From assembly GCF_042682525.1 (NCBI RefSeq), contig NZ_JBHUHP010000015.1, positions 127,538 through 191,537 of the forward strand: a stretch of 64,000 nt of DNA, read 5' to 3'. The stretch comes from Blastococcus_B deserti. GTDB lineage: Bacteria; Actinomycetota; Actinomycetes; Mycobacteriales; Geodermatophilaceae. The notes under the pieces were generated by a model, which saw nothing but the letters and a program-made list of their open reading frames with translations, was not told where the DNA came from and ran no database searches. Positions within the stretch are counted from its first letter, which is position 1, and each line of letters starts with the position of its first letter. Shown one piece after another: positions 35,079 to 45,630 of the stretch. The position numbers were made by a program, and so were the translations under genes.

Positions 35079-35513
35079 TCAGTCGAGCGCGGCGTCCAGG
35101 GTGATGTCGACGGCGGCCAGCGCCTTGCTCACCGGGCAACCGACCTTGGCGGCCTGCGCTGCCTGCTGGAACCCGTCGGCGTCGAGGCCCTCGACCTCGC
35201 CCCGGACGGTCAGGGCGATCTTCGTGATCGTGGGGGCGCCGTCCTTCTGGCCGAGGGTCACGTCGGCGGACACCTCCAGCGCCTGCGGCGTCCCGCCGGC
35301 CTTGCCGATCTCGCTGGAGAGCGCCATGGCGAAGCACGCGGAATGCGCGGCGGCGATGAGCTCCTCGGGGCTGGTCGTGCCGTCGGCGTCCTCGGCGGTG
35401 CGCTTGGGGAAGGACACCTCGTAGGTGCCGACCTTGGAGCTGGAGAGCTCGACCTGGCCGGACCCGTCCTGCAGGGTGCCGTTCCAGGCCGTGCGGGCGG
35501 TGCGAGTGGGCAT
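35079..35513 (-). CDS. OsmC family peroxide-resistance protein
   Basis: Thiol peroxidase of the OsmC/Ohr superfamily, 144 residues. The two reactive Cys motifs are present: ELIAAAHSACFAMALSSEIGKAG and AAKVGCPVSKALAAVDI. The N-terminus (RTARTAWNGTLQDGSGQVELSSSKVGTYEVSFPKR) is nearer to OsmC (YhfA/OsmC branch) than to Ohr. It reduces organic hydroperoxides or hypochlorite-derived species, normally with a lipoyl or thiol donor. GGAGGA ribosome site before the ATG. It lies downstream of an OhrR-like repressor gene on the same strand, with a candidate operator between them. Confidence 0.93.
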   Translation of the reverse strand: MPTRTARTAWNGTLQDGSGQVELSSSKVGTYEVSFPKRTAEDADGTTSPEELIAAAHSACFAMALSSEIGKAGGTPQALEVSADVTLGQKDGAPTITKIALTVRGEVEGLDADGFQQAAQAAKVGCPVSKALAAVDITLDAALD

Positions 35514-35590
35514 CGGTTCTCCTCCGGACGGGCGGGGCCGCGTCTGCGCGCGCCCCCGCGGGGATCAGCTCTCCGGGCCCCTACCCCCGC

Positions 35591-35606
35591 CGGTTGCGGA
35601 CAACCG
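35591..35606. promoter_or_regulatory. Candidate OhrR operator between ohrR and osmC
   Basis: CGGTTG-N4-CAACCG is a perfect inverted repeat 78 bp upstream of the osmC start and just past the ohrR stop. Proposed as the OhrR binding site for osmC from its place and symmetry; no copy is evident before ohrR itself. Confidence 0.45.
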
Positions 35607-35609
35607 TTC

Positions 35610-36065
35610 TCAGCAGACCGCCTCGCCCCTGTTCACGCGCTCCGTGAGCAGCCGCAGTCGCTGGATCAGCTCGTGGAACTCGCCGGAGTCGAACCCGATC
35701 GCGCCGATCATCTCCTCGGAGATGGCGAAGGCCTTCTCCCGCAGCGCCCGGCCCTTGTCGGTCAGCGCGATGGACACCGACCGCTCGTCCTCGACCCGCC
35801 GGTGCCGGGTGACCAGTCCCGCGGCGGTGAGCCGCTTGAGGAGGGGGGAGAGCGTCCCGCTGTCGAGCGCCAGCCGGGCCCCGAGCTGGCCGACGGTCTG
35901 GTGGTCGGACTCCCAGAGCAGCATCATGACGAGGTACTGCGGATAGGTCAGGCCGAGGGCGTCGAGCATGGGCCGGTAGCGCGCCGTCACGGCCCGGGAG
36001 GCGGCATACAGCGCGAAGCACAGCTGGTCGTCGAGCGCCACACTCGGTGCCGGCATAGCGGTCAT
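35610..36065 (-). CDS. ohrR: OhrR-like MarR family peroxide sensor
   Basis: Redox repressor of 151 residues. The sensing Cys lies in the N-terminal LDDQLCFALYAASRAVTARYRPML, the diagnostic OhrR segment, followed by LGLTYPQYLVMMLLWE and the winged helix VGQLGARLALDSGTLSPLLKRLTAAGLVTRHRRVEDERSV. Oxidation of that Cys by organic peroxides releases DNA. A second Cys at the C-terminus (EAVC) could take part in a disulfide. ATG at 36065, with a second ATG three codons on. Divergent from clpB and upstream of osmC, its presumed target. Confidence 0.9.
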   Translation of the reverse strand: MTAMPAPSVALDDQLCFALYAASRAVTARYRPMLDALGLTYPQYLVMMLLWESDHQTVGQLGARLALDSGTLSPLLKRLTAAGLVTRHRRVEDERSVSIALTDKGRALREKAFAISEEMIGAIGFDSGEFHELIQRLRLLTERVNRGEAVC

Positions 36066-36161
36066 GACCCGAGTCTAGGTCGCGGGATCCCCGGTGCGAC
36101 GGTCCCGGCGTCGTCCGTCGACCCGTGGGGGTAGGACGGCGCCGCGCGTGAACCCGTTCAG

Positions 36162-36182
36162 ATTGAGTGGAACAGACTCAAC
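36162..36182. promoter_or_regulatory. HAIR operator for HspR upstream of clpB
   Basis: ATTGAGT-N7-ACTCAAC matches the HAIR consensus at 12 of 14 positions with 6-base perfect arms (TTGAGT/ACTCAA), 87 bp before the clpB start, almost the same distance as the site before dnaK. Confidence 0.85.
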
Positions 36183-36268
36183 TTCGTCGTCGTTGGACCC
36201 GGCGAACACGTGCCGCCGACGTCCCTGGCGGCCATCCGATCCAGACGAGAGGAATCGCGTCCCCGACC

Positions 36269-38860
<2,592 letters not shown>

Positions 38861-38862
38861 GC

Positions 38863-38916
38863 AAGGGACTCTGCCCCACCGCTCGCACGCTCGCGGTGTG
38901 CCCTGCGGGGCCCCGG
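38863..38916 (+). repeat. Stop-codon-linked palindromic repeat, copy 2
   Basis: Starts 3 bp after the clpB stop as AAGGGACTCTGCCCCACCGC, then TCGCACGCTC and GCGGTGTG...CCCTGCGGGG. The inner CCACCGC/GCGGTG stem is kept and the outer arms are partly eroded. The 341-bp gap up to the next gene otherwise holds the hairpin at 38958 and no gene. Confidence 0.8.
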
Positions 38917-38957
38917 ACACCAGGACGGGGCGGCGGTGGGCCGGCGGACGAGGCCGT

Positions 38958-38993
38958 ACGGGCCCGCCGGATCGCGAGGTCCGGCGGGCCCGT
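38958..38993 (+). terminator. 14-bp perfect hairpin downstream of clpB
   Basis: ACGGGCCCGCCGGA and its exact complement TCCGGCGGGCCCGT are separated by an 8-base loop and followed by CGTCGTT. It is a strong intrinsic-terminator-like structure about 100 bp after clpB. Confidence 0.7.
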
Positions 38994-39201
38994 CGTCGTT
39001 CCCCCGGGCCTGCGTGCATCTGGCCCTGACCCACCGTGACCACGGCCGCGCCCCTGTGCGGGCGCCCCGAGACCCTCGTCGGAGGTCCGGAGATCATGGG
39101 AACTCGCGACACGACCAGGCGACGACACGCGGTCGAGCGGTGGTCGGCGTCCCCGGCGTCCCCCATGATCATCCTGGAGAACCGGAACGAGCGGGAGGCG
39201 G

Positions 39202-39885
39202 ATGATGACGTCAGGACAGGGCGGCCCCTACGGCGAGCAGGGCCAGCCGGACCAGGGTGGCCCGCCGCAGGGCTGGAACCCGCCGCCCCCTCAACAGCCT
39301 TACGGCCAGCAGCCGCCCTACGGCCAGCAGCCGCCCTACGGCCAGCAGCCCTACGGCCAGCAGTACCCCGGGTACGGGCCGGCGCCGTCGGCCCCGGCCG
39401 GGCACGGCGCGCCGCCGCCCATGGAGCGGCCGACCACCGTCCGGGCCGGCATCGGCGCACTCGTCGCCAGCCTCCTGCTCGGGCTGATCTCGTCGATCGT
39501 CAGCTTCTCCGACGTCGACACCATCATCGACCAGACGCTCGAGACCTCCACCGACCCGGCGCTGACCGAGGACGTGATCCGCTCCGGCATCGTCATCGGC
39601 GCCGTCATCGGTCTGATCATCGTCGGCGTGCAGGTCCTCTTCCTGTGGTTCGCGTGGAAGGGCCACAACTGGGCCCGGATCGTGCTGTGGGTCCTCGGCG
39701 GCATCACCGTGCTGTTCGGCCTGGTCGGCCTGGCGGCCGGCGGCACCGCGACCACCGGCTTCCTCACCTCGCTGGGCCTGTTCCAGCTGCTCCTGACCGC
39801 GGCCGGTCTCGTGCTGCTGGCGCTCAAGCCCTCCAACGACTGGTACCGCTTCCGCCGCTGGCAGCGGGCGAACGGCCAGCCCTGA
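39202..39885 (+). CDS. Membrane protein with Pro/Tyr/Gln-rich N-terminus
   Basis: 227 residues. The first 75 are a low-complexity cytosolic tail with repeated PYGQQP units (four or five copies). Four hydrophobic helices follow (about residues 85-110, 130-155, 160-180, 185-210), ending in KPSNDWYRFRRWQRANGQP. This layout is common among uncharacterised actinobacterial membrane proteins, and the P/Y/Q repeats often mediate weak self-association. GGGAGG lies just upstream; the second ATG one codon later has better spacing. No function is assigned. Confidence 0.7.
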   Translation: MMTSGQGGPYGEQGQPDQGGPPQGWNPPPPQQPYGQQPPYGQQPPYGQQPYGQQYPGYGPAPSAPAGHGAPPPMERPTTVRAGIGALVASLLLGLISSIVSFSDVDTIIDQTLETSTDPALTEDVIRSGIVIGAVIGLIIVGVQVLFLWFAWKGHNWARIVLWVLGGITVLFGLVGLAAGGTATTGFLTSLGLFQLLLTAAGLVLLALKPSNDWYRFRRWQRANGQP

Positions 39886-39948
39886 CCGACGTCCGCACCC
39901 GGTCACCGGCGGCGCTCCCGTCGGTGACCGGACGGTCCGGCCGACCGG

Positions 39949-40419
39949 TCATGACCGGGTGCGCAGCTTCGGCACCCAGTCGCCGGTCGTCCGTGACAGC
40001 AGGCTCGACACGGCGGCGAGGGAGAGCACCAGGACCAGCAGCAGCGCGATGGTCACGCCGCCGAGGCTGAGCGCGGACATCAACGTCAGCAGCGCGAGCA
40101 GGCCGCTGGCGGCCAGCCCGATCCACCGGGCCCACGGCTGGCGGCGGGGCAGGAACCAGGCCGCCAGTGCCAGCACCAGACCGATGACCAGGTACGGCAC
40201 CAGCGACATGAGCACGAACCGGCTCGCCTCAGACCGGGAGATGTCCTGGCCCTCGTCCACGAGGCGGTCGACGGCAGCGTCGTAGCCGTACCAGAGCAGC
40301 GCCGCGTTGGTGAGCAGCAGGGCGGCGAGCACCCCCATCACGATCACGGCCACCCGCACGGACGGCGGCATCGGCGGGCGCTCGGCGCGGTCTCCGGCAG
40401 GGGGCTGATCCGTCGGCAC
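39949..40419 (-). CDS. Small four-helix membrane protein
   Basis: About 156 residues with four hydrophobic segments: VAVIVMGVLAALLLTNAALLWY, FVLMSLVPYLVIGLVLALAAWFL, WIGLAASGLLALLTLMS and VTIALLLVLVLSLAAVSSLL. Short basic tails follow. The GTG start is uncertain; an ATG 30 bp further upstream is in frame. It converges on the previous gene and diverges from the molybdoenzyme gene. Family unknown to me; similar predicted membrane proteins are common in actinobacteria. Confidence 0.6.
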   Translation of the reverse strand: MPTDQPPAGDRAERPPMPPSVRVAVIVMGVLAALLLTNAALLWYGYDAAVDRLVDEGQDISRSEASRFVLMSLVPYLVIGLVLALAAWFLPRRQPWARWIGLAASGLLALLTLMSALSLGGVTIALLLVLVLSLAAVSSLLSRTTGDWVPKLRTRS

Positions 40420-40532
40420 GCGTCCAGCCTGGCAGATCTGCGGGAGCACCCCGTCGTGCGTCGTCCGGTTGTGCCCCAGACGAATTCCCGTCCGGATGAA
40501 TCCGGATCCGGTCCGGCGCCCGAAGACCGGGC

Positions 40533-42206
40533 GTGACGACGTCCGTGCACGCTATGGTCCCCACCCCGGGCAGCTCCCGTGGCGGGCGCGGGCGGGGACG
40601 CCGTCCGCTGGCCGCGCTGGCCGGCCTGCTCGCGGCGGCGGTCGCTCTGGGCGCCGCCGAGCTGGTCGCCGCCCTGGTGGGGCCCGCGTCCTCACCGGTG
40701 ATCGCGGTCGGCGACAAGGCGATCACGCTCACCCCCGAGCCGGTCAAGGCCTTCGCCATCCGGACCTTCGGCGAGAACGACAAGATCGCACTCGTCGTCG
40801 GGACGCTGGCCGTCATCGCCGTCTACGCGGTGGTCGTCGGGCTGGTCGGGCTGCGCAGCAGGCGCCTGGGCGCTCTGGGGATCGCCCTCTTCGGCCTGGT
40901 GGGCGCGGTTGCCGCGATCACCGGACCTGCGGGCGCCCCGCTCGACGCCCTGCCCTCGCTGGTGGGCGCGGCCGCCGGCGTCGCTGCCCTGTTCGCCCTG
41001 CTCGCCCCGCTGACCGCGCCGGTGCGGTCTCCTGCGCCCGTGCCCTCGGCGGACCCGGCCGGGCACGCCGACGAGCGGACCGTCGACCGGCTGAGGGAGG
41101 TGCTGGGGTCCGGGGACCGCAAGGGTGCGGCCCTCGACCGGCGCCGGTTCGTCCTCACGAGCGGGATGGCCCTCGGCGCGGCCGTGGTGACCGGAGGCGG
41201 GGGTCGGCTGCTCCAGCGGCGCTTCGACGTCGCCGGTGACCGGGCCGCGCTGCGGCTGCCGACGCCGTCCTCAGCGGCTCCGGCCCTGCCCGCCGGTGCC
41301 GACCTGGCTCCCGGGATCGACGGCCTGACTCCGCTGTTCACCAGCAACCGCGAGTTCTACCGCGTCGACACGGCCATCAGCGTCCCGCGGATCCGGCCGG
41401 CCGACTACCGGCTGGAGATGGCCGGGATGTTCGACTCCCCGCGCAGCTACACGCTGGCCGATCTGTTCGAGCGCGACGACCTCGTCGAGCGGGACATCAC
41501 GCTGACCTGCGTCTCCAACGAGGTGGGCGGCGGACTGGCCGGGACGGCGCGCTGGATCGGAATCCCGCTGGCCGCCGTCCTGCGCGAGAACGGGATCCGG
41601 GCCGGCAGCGACCAGCTGCTGTGCCGGTCCGAGGACGGCATGACGATCGGCGCGCCCACCCGCTCGGCCCTGCAGGTCGACGACGCGATGCTGGCCTTCG
41701 GCATGAACGGGGAACCGCTGCCGGTCGAGCACGGCTTCCCGGTGCGCATGCTGATCCCCGGCCTCTACGGCTACGTGTCGGCCTGCAAGTGGCTCGTCCG
41801 GATCGAGGCGACCACGTTCGACGCCGTCGACGCCTACTGGGTGCAGCGGGACTGGGCGGCCGAGGGGCCCATCAAGATCGCCTCCCGGATCGACACCCCG
41901 GCCCCGCTGCGGGAGTTCCCGGCCGGCCGGCGGGCCATCGCCGGGGTGGCCTGGGCCCAGACGCGCGGGATCGCCACGGTGGAGGTCCGCGTCGACGACG
42001 AGGACTGGGCGGAGGCCCGGCTCTCCCCCGAGGTCGACGCCGACCTCTGGCGGCAGTGGGTGCTGCCCTACGACTTCACCCCTGGCCGCCACTCCCTCAC
42101 CGTCCGCGCCACCACCGTCGACGGCGAGGTGCAGACCGAGGCGCGCGCCACGCCGTTCCCGGCCGGCTCCAGCGGCTGGCACACCATCCAGGTGGTCGCG
42201 GCATGA
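40533..42206 (+). CDS. Membrane-anchored molybdopterin-dependent oxidoreductase (sulfite oxidase family)
   Basis: 557 residues. Four helices occupy about residues 25-170, then a twin-arginine-like RRRFVLTSGMALGAAVV segment near 207 that would carry the catalytic part across the membrane. The Mo-pterin domain runs from about 245 to 445; the Mo-ligating Cys is Cys326 in DITLTCVSNEVGGGLAG, followed by ARWIGIPLAAVL and PVRMLIPGLYGYVSACKWL. The last 110 residues form the dimerisation domain. Such enzymes act on the outer face and may repair oxidised sulfur compounds; the substrate is unknown. Adjacent to a fasciclin lipoprotein gene, a frequent actinobacterial association. GTG start, with an ATG seven codons later as an alternative. 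Confidence 0.87.
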   Translation: MTTSVHAMVPTPGSSRGGRGRGRRPLAALAGLLAAAVALGAAELVAALVGPASSPVIAVGDKAITLTPEPVKAFAIRTFGENDKIALVVGTLAVIAVYAVVVGLVGLRSRRLGALGIALFGLVGAVAAITGPAGAPLDALPSLVGAAAGVAALFALLAPLTAPVRSPAPVPSADPAGHADERTVDRLREVLGSGDRKGAALDRRRFVLTSGMALGAAVVTGGGGRLLQRRFDVAGDRAALRLPTPSSAAPALPAGADLAPGIDGLTPLFTSNREFYRVDTAISVPRIRPADYRLEMAGMFDSPRSYTLADLFERDDLVERDITLTCVSNEVGGGLAGTARWIGIPLAAVLRENGIRAGSDQLLCRSEDGMTIGAPTRSALQVDDAMLAFGMNGEPLPVEHGFPVRMLIPGLYGYVSACKWLVRIEATTFDAVDAYWVQRDWAAEGPIKIASRIDTPAPLREFPAGRRAIAGVAWAQTRGIATVEVRVDDEDWAEARLSPEVDADLWRQWVLPYDFTPGRHSLTVRATTVDGEVQTEARATPFPAGSSGWHTIQVVAA

Positions 42207-42349
42207 CCACCTTCCCCGGCCGTCCGGCCGCCCCCGTACCCGTCCCGGCACCCGCCGGTGACGCAAGACTCCGGACCGCTCCCGCGGACCGGCGCACCAC
42301 CCGCCCGCGACAATGCGGTCGCACGGACAGGACAAGGAGCACCATCACC

Positions 42350-43015
42350 GTGAAGAGCAACCTCCTCACCCGCGGCGTCCTCATGACCGCCGTCTCCACC
42401 CTCGCCATCACGCTCAGCGCCTGTGGCTCGGAGGACACGGCCGACGCCGGCGCGTCCTCGGGGACGAGCAGCAGCATGGAGAGCTCCTCGGCTCCGGAGA
42501 GCAGCGCCATGCCGACCTCCGACGAGCCCTTCGGCGAGGGGTGCTCCGCCGTCCCCGCCGAGGGCGAGGGCAGTTTCACCGGCATGACCGACGACCCGGT
42601 GGCGACCGCGGCCAGCAACAACCCGGCGCTGTCGACCCTCGTGCAGGCGGTGACCGCCGCGAACCTGGGCGACACCCTCAACACCACCGACGACATCACC
42701 GTGCTGGCGCCCGCCAACCCGGCCTTCGAGGCGGTCCCGGCCGACGCGCTGAACGCGCTGCTCGCCGACACCGCGCAGCTCACCACGGTGCTGACCCACC
42801 ACGTCATCCCGGGTCGGCTGACCCCGGAGGAGCTGGCCGGGACGCACACCACGCTCAACAACGACGAGGTCACGATCGAGGGCTCCGGTGAGCAGTTCTC
42901 CATCGCCTCCGACGGCACCGTCGTGGGCACGGAGGCGTCGGTGATCTGCGGCAACGTGCAGACGGCCAACGCCACCGTCTACATCATCGACCAGGTCCTC
43001 AAGCCCGCCGTCTGA
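42350..43015 (+). CDS. Fasciclin (FAS1) domain lipoprotein
   Basis: 221 residues. Lipoprotein signal at the N-terminus (GVLMTAVSTLAITLSACGS, lipobox LSAC), a Ser-rich linker, then one FAS1 domain: AASNNPALSTLVQAVTAANLGDTLNTTDDITVLAPANPAF, VLTHHVIPGRLTPEELAG, and CGNVQTANATVYIIDQVLKPAV. Resembles MPT83/MPB70-type surface proteins of mycobacteria, implicated in adhesion or extracytoplasmic protection. GTG start with AAGGAG upstream. Probably co-expressed with the molybdoenzyme 143 bp upstream. A palindromic repeat starts right after its stop. Confidence 0.9.
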   Translation: MKSNLLTRGVLMTAVSTLAITLSACGSEDTADAGASSGTSSSMESSSAPESSAMPTSDEPFGEGCSAVPAEGEGSFTGMTDDPVATAASNNPALSTLVQAVTAANLGDTLNTTDDITVLAPANPAFEAVPADALNALLADTAQLTTVLTHHVIPGRLTPEELAGTHTTLNNDEVTIEGSGEQFSIASDGTVVGTEASVICGNVQTANATVYIIDQVLKPAV

Positions 43016-43016
43016 G

Positions 43017-43072
43017 AAAGGACCCCCTCCTCCCCACCCCTCGCGAGCTCGGGGCGGGCCCCTGGAGGGGGC
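43017..43072 (+). repeat. Stop-codon-linked palindromic repeat, copy 3
   Basis: Begins AAAGGACCCCCTCC immediately after the fasciclin stop and ends GGAGGGGGCC; the inner part reads CCCC-TCGCGAGCT-CGGGG. Outer and inner arms are both able to pair, giving a nested hairpin. Confidence 0.85.
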
Positions 43073-43149
43073 CGCGCGGGGCCACCGTCCGACCCCCGTC
43101 GGCGGTGGCCCTGACGTGCGCGCCCCGTCGCGTGTCTAGGGTCGGTCGC

Positions 43150-43752
43150 ATGGAGAAGGACCCCGTTCCCGCCCAACCCTCGTCCCCCGGGGCGGGCCCC
43201 TGGGGCGGGGTCGCCCTGCCCGACCGTGACCGGTTGCTCGAGCTCATCGTCGAGCTCGCCGTGGTGCACGGGAAGGTCACGCTCTCCTCGGGGCGGGAGG
43301 CCGACTGGTACATCGACATGCGCCGGCTCACGCTGCACCACGAGGGCGCGCCGCTGGTCGGCCGGGTGATGCGGCAGCTGACCGCCGACCTGCGCTACGA
43401 CGTCGTCGGTGGGCTCACCCTGGGGGCCGACCCGGTGGCCACGGCGATGCTGCACGCGGCCGCGGCGGGCGAGGGCTTCCTCGACGCCTGCGTCGTCCGC
43501 AAGGCCGGCAAGGCGCACGGGCTGCAGCGGCGGATCGAGGGTCCCGATGTCGCCGGCCGGGCCGTGCTCGTGGTCGAGGACGTCTCCACCACCGGTGGCA
43601 GCCCGCTCACCGCGGCCGAGGCGCTGCAGGAGGCCGGCGCCGAGGTGATCGCCGTGGCGGTGATCGTCGACCGAGGTGGCCGCGCGGCGGTGGAGCAGGC
43701 CGGGTTCGAGTACCGCTCCGCGTTCACCCTCGCCGACCTCGGGCTCGAATAG
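43150..43752 (+). CDS. pyrE: Orotate phosphoribosyltransferase
   Basis: Converts orotate and PRPP to OMP in pyrimidine synthesis. 200 residues. Family blocks: LAVVHGKVTLSSGREADWYIDMRRLTLH, VVGGLTLGADPVATAM, and the PRPP site AVLVVEDVSTTGGS near residues 138-151. The ATG was chosen for family length; 15 further in-frame codons upstream have no similarity. The N-terminal 25 residues are Pro/Gly-rich. It does not lie in a pyr operon here; its neighbour is fba, a common actinobacterial arrangement. Confidence 0.94.
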   Translation: MEKDPVPAQPSSPGAGPWGGVALPDRDRLLELIVELAVVHGKVTLSSGREADWYIDMRRLTLHHEGAPLVGRVMRQLTADLRYDVVGGLTLGADPVATAMLHAAAAGEGFLDACVVRKAGKAHGLQRRIEGPDVAGRAVLVVEDVSTTGGSPLTAAEALQEAGAEVIAVAVIVDRGGRAAVEQAGFEYRSAFTLADLGLE

Positions 43753-43900
43753 CCCCATCGGGAGGTGCGCGGCGCCGACGTGCTGGTGAGCGCCCTGGGC
43801 CTCCGGGTCCGCCCCGACGCCCCGCGCCGAGCGTCCCGGCGCAATACTGACCCCGACGACACAGAGCCGGAGAGCCGCCACCCGAGCGAGGAGTGCCCGC

Positions 43901-44932
43901 ATGCCCATCGCGACCCCCGAGGTCTACGCCGACATGATCCGCCGGGCCAAGGAGGGCGGTTTCGCCTACCCGGCGATCAACTGCACGTCCTCGGAGACCA
44001 TCAACGCGGCGCTGCGCGGGTTCGCCGACGCGGGCAGCGACGGCATCATCCAGTTCTCCACCGGCGGTGCGGAGTTCGGCTCGGGCACCCGGGTGAAGGA
44101 CATGGTCACCGGCGCCGTGGCGCTGGCCGAGTTCGCGCACGTGGTGGCCGAGAGGTACCCGGTCAACGTCGCGCTGCACACCGACCACTGCCCCAAGGAG
44201 AAGCTCGACTCCTACGTCCGACCGCTGATCGCGCTGTCGAAGGACCGGGTGGACGCCGGCCAGGCGCCGCTGTTCCAGTCGCACATGTGGGACGGCTCGG
44301 CGATCGACCTCGACGAGAACCTGCAGATCGCCGAGGAGCTGCTGGAGCGGACCGCCGCGGCGAAGATCGTGCTCGAGGTGGAGATCGGCGTCGTCGGCGG
44401 CGAGGAGGACGGCGTCGCCCACGACATCAACGAGAAGCTCTACACCGCCGAGGGCGACTTCGTGGCGACGGCGAAGAAGCTCGGGCTCGGGGAGCGGGGC
44501 GTCTACCTGCTGGCCGCCACCTTCGGCAACGTGCACGGGGTCTACAAGCCGGGCAACGTCAAGCTGCGCCCGGAGATCCTCAAGCAGGGTCAGGACGTCG
44601 TCGCGAAGGAGTTCGGCGTCTCCGACGACAAGCCGTTCAACCTCGTCTTCCACGGCGGTTCCGGCTCGGCGCAGGAGGAGATCCGCGAGGCGATCTCCTA
44701 CGGCGTCGTGAAGATGAACGTCGACACCGACACCCAGTACGCGTTCACCCGTCCGATCGCCGGTCACATGTTCACCAACTACGACGGCGTCCTCAAGATC
44801 GACGGCGAGGTGGGCAACAAGAAGGCCTACGACCCGCGCAGCTACCTCAAGGCCGCCGAGACCGGCATGGCCGCGCGCGTCGTGACGGCCTGCGAGGACC
44901 TGCTGTCGGCCGGCCAGTCCCAGGGTGCGTGA
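43901..44932 (+). CDS. fba: Class II fructose-bisphosphate aldolase
   Basis: Zinc-dependent aldolase of glycolysis and gluconeogenesis, 343 residues. Catalytic and metal residues are present in LHTDHCPKEKL, EVEIGVVGGEEDGV and LVFHGGSGSAQEE, with NVDTDTQYAFTRPIAGH near the C-terminus. GAGGAG ribosome site 10 bp before the ATG. Its stop overlaps the next gene by GTGA, the conserved fba-DUF3151 pair of actinobacteria. Confidence 0.97.
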   Translation: MPIATPEVYADMIRRAKEGGFAYPAINCTSSETINAALRGFADAGSDGIIQFSTGGAEFGSGTRVKDMVTGAVALAEFAHVVAERYPVNVALHTDHCPKEKLDSYVRPLIALSKDRVDAGQAPLFQSHMWDGSAIDLDENLQIAEELLERTAAAKIVLEVEIGVVGGEEDGVAHDINEKLYTAEGDFVATAKKLGLGERGVYLLAATFGNVHGVYKPGNVKLRPEILKQGQDVVAKEFGVSDDKPFNLVFHGGSGSAQEEIREAISYGVVKMNVDTDTQYAFTRPIAGHMFTNYDGVLKIDGEVGNKKAYDPRSYLKAAETGMAARVVTACEDLLSAGQSQGA

Positions 44933-45354
44933 CCGTGACGCATTCGCACAACCTGCTCGGTGAGCCGCCGGCGACGCTGCTCCCGGCCAACCCGGAGGCC
45001 GACGCGGAGCTGGCGGCGGGCACTCCGCCGGCCGAGGTGGCGGCGCACCACCCGACGGTGAGCGCCGCCTGGGCCGCACTCGCCGAAGAGGCGCTGCGCC
45101 GGCCCGAGCGGGGGCTGACCGACACCGTCGAGGCCTACGCGTACGCCCGCACCGGCTATCACCGTGGCCTGGACGCACTCCGCCGCAACGGCTGGAAGGG
45201 TTTCGGCCCGGTGCCGTGGTCGCACGAGCCCAACCGCGGCTTCCTGCGCTGCGTGACCGCGCTGGCCTCGGCGGCGGAGGCCATCGGCGAGCACGACGAG
45301 CAGGAGCGCTGCACCCAGCTGCTGCGCGACTGCGATCCCAGCCTGGCGCCCTGA
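44929..45354 (+). CDS. DUF3151 family protein
   Basis: 141-residue cytosolic protein of unknown function that regularly follows fba in actinobacteria. Recognisable by HNLLGEPPATLLPANPEADAEL, VAAHHPTVSAAWAALAEEAL, EAYAYARTGYHRGLDALRRNGWKGFGPVPWSHEPNRGFLRCV. It looks like a helical repeat (TPR-like) fold. The GTG at the fba stop was chosen; a second GTG two codons later is possible. Confidence 0.9.
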   Translation: MTVTHSHNLLGEPPATLLPANPEADAELAAGTPPAEVAAHHPTVSAAWAALAEEALRRPERGLTDTVEAYAYARTGYHRGLDALRRNGWKGFGPVPWSHEPNRGFLRCVTALASAAEAIGEHDEQERCTQLLRDCDPSLAP

Positions 45355-45459
45355 CCCGCTCCTGTTCCTGAACGCGCCGGTCTCTCTCGCCACTCAGGGT
45401 GACGATCGCTACGGTCCGTGAGTGGCGCCGTCCAGGCGCCGTGCACTCGGGAGGCTGGT

Positions 45460-45609
45460 ATGGACGCTGGCACGCTGCTGTGGATCCTCGCCGTCATCCT
45501 CGTGATCGCGGGGATCGTGGCGATCTTCCGCGGTCAGATGCTGTGGGGGATCGTGCTCATCATCGTGGGCCTGCTCGTCGGGCCCGGTGGGGTGAGCGTC
45601 TTCACCTGA
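45460..45609 (+). CDS. GPGG-motif small membrane protein
   Basis: 49 residues: MDAGTLLWILAVILVIAGI, then IFRGQMLWGIVLIIVGLLVGPGGVSVF. Two helices and a C-terminal GPGG motif, a pattern widespread in actinobacteria and without known function. CGGGAGG 5 bp before the ATG gives good translational support. It stands alone between DUF3151 and a convergent ABC gene. Confidence 0.85.
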   Translation: MDAGTLLWILAVILVIAGIVAIFRGQMLWGIVLIIVGLLVGPGGVSVFT

Positions 45610-45630
45610 CGGCTCCACCGGGCGCGGCCC

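Noticed and set aside
39290..39365. Direct repeats as an insertion-sequence end or attachment site
   Set aside because: They encode PYGQQP in frame at the start of a membrane protein and are ordinary low-complexity coding sequence.
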